In this document: positions 4,310-5,150 of the stretch, piece by piece | How positions within the stretch are numbered: the first letter of the stretch is position 1 | Layout: every line of letters starts with the position of its first letter | NCBI GenBank assembly: GCA_003555185.1 | Contig: PWFZ01000014.1 | Coordinates: 1 to 5,150, forward strand | Length of the DNA: 5,150 nucleotides | Source: Balneolaceae bacterium | GTDB taxonomy: Bacteria > Bacteroidota > Rhodothermia > Balneolales > Balneolaceae | Direction of reading: 5' to 3' | Notes under the pieces: generated by a model | The model's database searches: none | Told to the model about the DNA's origin: nothing | The model's input: only the letters and a program-made list of their open reading frames with translations | Program-made: the position numbers and the translations under genes

Positions 4310-4343
4310 AGACCCGTCAGGTTTTTGGAAACCTGACGGGTCT
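4310..4343. terminator. Twin hairpin B between convergent rnhA and tsaD
   Basis: AGACCCGTCAGGTTT (4310-4324) and AAACCTGACGGGTCT (4329-4343) form a perfect 15-bp stem around TTGG, 8 nt past the tsaD stop. It has the same architecture and loop as hairpin A. The two stems differ at two pairs that are swapped on both arms (C-G versus G-C), so base pairing is preserved. It is a likely bidirectional terminator. Confidence 0.78.
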
Positions 4344-4351
4344 GGATTTAA

Positions 4352-5150
4352 TCACCTAAGGCTCGCAAACGGCTTCAATTCCAAGCCATCAACCAACCCC
4401 AACCGGGCTCTCATCTCGCCTGTTTTCGCAATCATGGCCCCATTATCTGTGCAGTACTGCATAGCCGGAATCATTAAGCTCAGTCCTTCTTTTTTAGCCA
4501 TCTCTTCCATTTTACTCCGAAGCATTGAATTTGCAGAAACCCCTCCTGCTACCATAATATATTTCACACCACTTTTCCGAACGGCTCTCCTTAATTTAGT
4601 AACCAGCACATCTGTAATGGCAGCTGATGCGCTTGCACAAATGTTGTGAATATTGGTTTGTATAAACTCATCATCCTTCTCTTTCAGATAGTAGAGTACA
4701 CTTGTTTTCAAACCCGAGAAGCTGAAATCCAATCCCTTATTAACCATGCCGCGCGGAAAATCTGCAAATTCAGGATCTCCGGTTTGTGCGTATTTATCTA
4801 CGACCGGCCCACCCGGGTATGGCAGATCCAGCATCTTGCCAATTTTATCGAACGCTTCACCGGCAGCATCATCCCGGGTTTGACCCAAAACGGTCTGTTC
4901 GAACGGTGCACTAACATGAACCAATCGGGTATGCCCGCCCGAAACAATGAGCGCGATAAATGGAAATACTTCATCATGCTCTATAAAATTGGCATACATA
5001 TGCGCGTCGATGTGATTCACGCCAATCAGGGGTTTCTTCCACGAAAGCGACAATCCTTTTGCAAATCCGATTCCCACCAATAACGATCCCATCAAGCCGG
5101 GGCCTTGTGAAACAGCGATGGCATCGATCTTATCCATACCGAGGTCAGCC
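4352..5150 (-). CDS. tsaD: tRNA N6-threonylcarbamoyladenosine synthase subunit TsaD (5' end outside window)
   Basis: TsaD transfers the threonylcarbamoyl group made by TsaC onto A37 of ANN-decoding tRNAs, working in the cytosol with TsaB and TsaE. The visible 265 or so residues show VSQGPGLMGSLLVG, the metal-binding NHIDAH (equivalent to E. coli His111 and His115), ALIVSGGHTRLVHV, the nucleotide-binding DDAAGEAFDKIGKMLDLPYPGGP, FSFSGLKTSVL, VAGGVSANSMLR and YCTDNGAMIA, whose Asp matches E. coli Asp300. Spacing between these metal ligands matches the E. coli protein exactly. The frame is open through the window edge (ADLG precedes the Met at 5135-5137), so that Met is internal and about 65 N-terminal residues lie outside. 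The family is about 335-345 residues. The gene converges on rnhA, with the twin hairpins between them. Confidence 0.96.
   Translation of the reverse strand, partial: ADLGMDKIDAIAVSQGPGLMGSLLVGIGFAKGLSLSWKKPLIGVNHIDAHMYANFIEHDEVFPFIALIVSGGHTRLVHVSAPFEQTVLGQTRDDAAGEAFDKIGKMLDLPYPGGPVVDKYAQTGDPEFADFPRGMVNKGLDFSFSGLKTSVLYYLKEKDDEFIQTNIHNICASASAAITDVLVTKLRRAVRKSGVKYIMVAGGVSANSMLRSKMEEMAKKEGLSLMIPAMQYCTDNGAMIAKTGEMRARLGLVDGLELKPFASLR

Noticed and set aside
4646..5083. 145-codon plus-strand frame
   Set aside because: It is antisense to tsaD, whose conserved motifs are unmistakable; it is a shadow.
5135..5137. Met as the true start of tsaD
   Set aside because: The frame stays open upstream (ADLG precedes it), and alignment to the E. 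coli motif positions places this Met about 69 residues into the protein.

Overview
The window carries six protein genes from a bacterial chromosome of moderate to low GC: a partial pth, an unrecognised gene, a class I SAM methyltransferase gene, pyrF, rnhA and a partial tsaD. None of the four starts inside the window has a convincing Shine-Dalgarno sequence. The pyrimidine decarboxylase is the type 2 form, and the intergenic DNA is full of perfect GTCAGGTTTT-like and AGCTTG-centred hairpins. Together these suggest Bacteroidota or the related Balneolota/Rhodothermota. This is an inference from style, not a proven placement.

Layout. 1-249 is the C-terminal end of peptidyl-tRNA hydrolase (pth, +), followed by a short hairpin and a possible promoter with an inverted repeat. 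363-1022 (+) is a 219-residue protein I cannot assign. 1023-2142 is about 1.1 kb without a credible gene. It is packed with repeats: three AGCTTG-core hairpins, a 19-bp perfect inverted repeat bounding about 970 bp, a 29-bp direct repeat (28 of 29 identical) near both edges, two copies of an 18-bp direct repeat, and further stem-loops. 2143-2880 (-) is the methyltransferase. 2978-3817 (pyrF) and 3810-4253 (rnhA) are on the + strand and overlap by 8 nt. Two paralogous 15-bp hairpins separate rnhA from the convergent tsaD (4352 to beyond the window edge, -).

How the genes relate. They are mostly housekeeping genes: Pth recycles peptidyl-tRNA, TsaD makes the t6A modification of ANN-decoding tRNAs, PyrF makes UMP, and RNase HI removes RNA from RNA:DNA hybrids. 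pyrF and rnhA look translationally coupled. The others are separate transcription units, and nothing indicates a shared pathway.

I see no new defence, mobile or biosynthetic system. The most interesting parts are the structured repeat island at 1023-2142, which may hold a gene-less mobile element or a nest of REP-like sequences, the covarying twin hairpins at 4261-4343, and the unassigned protein at 363-1022.
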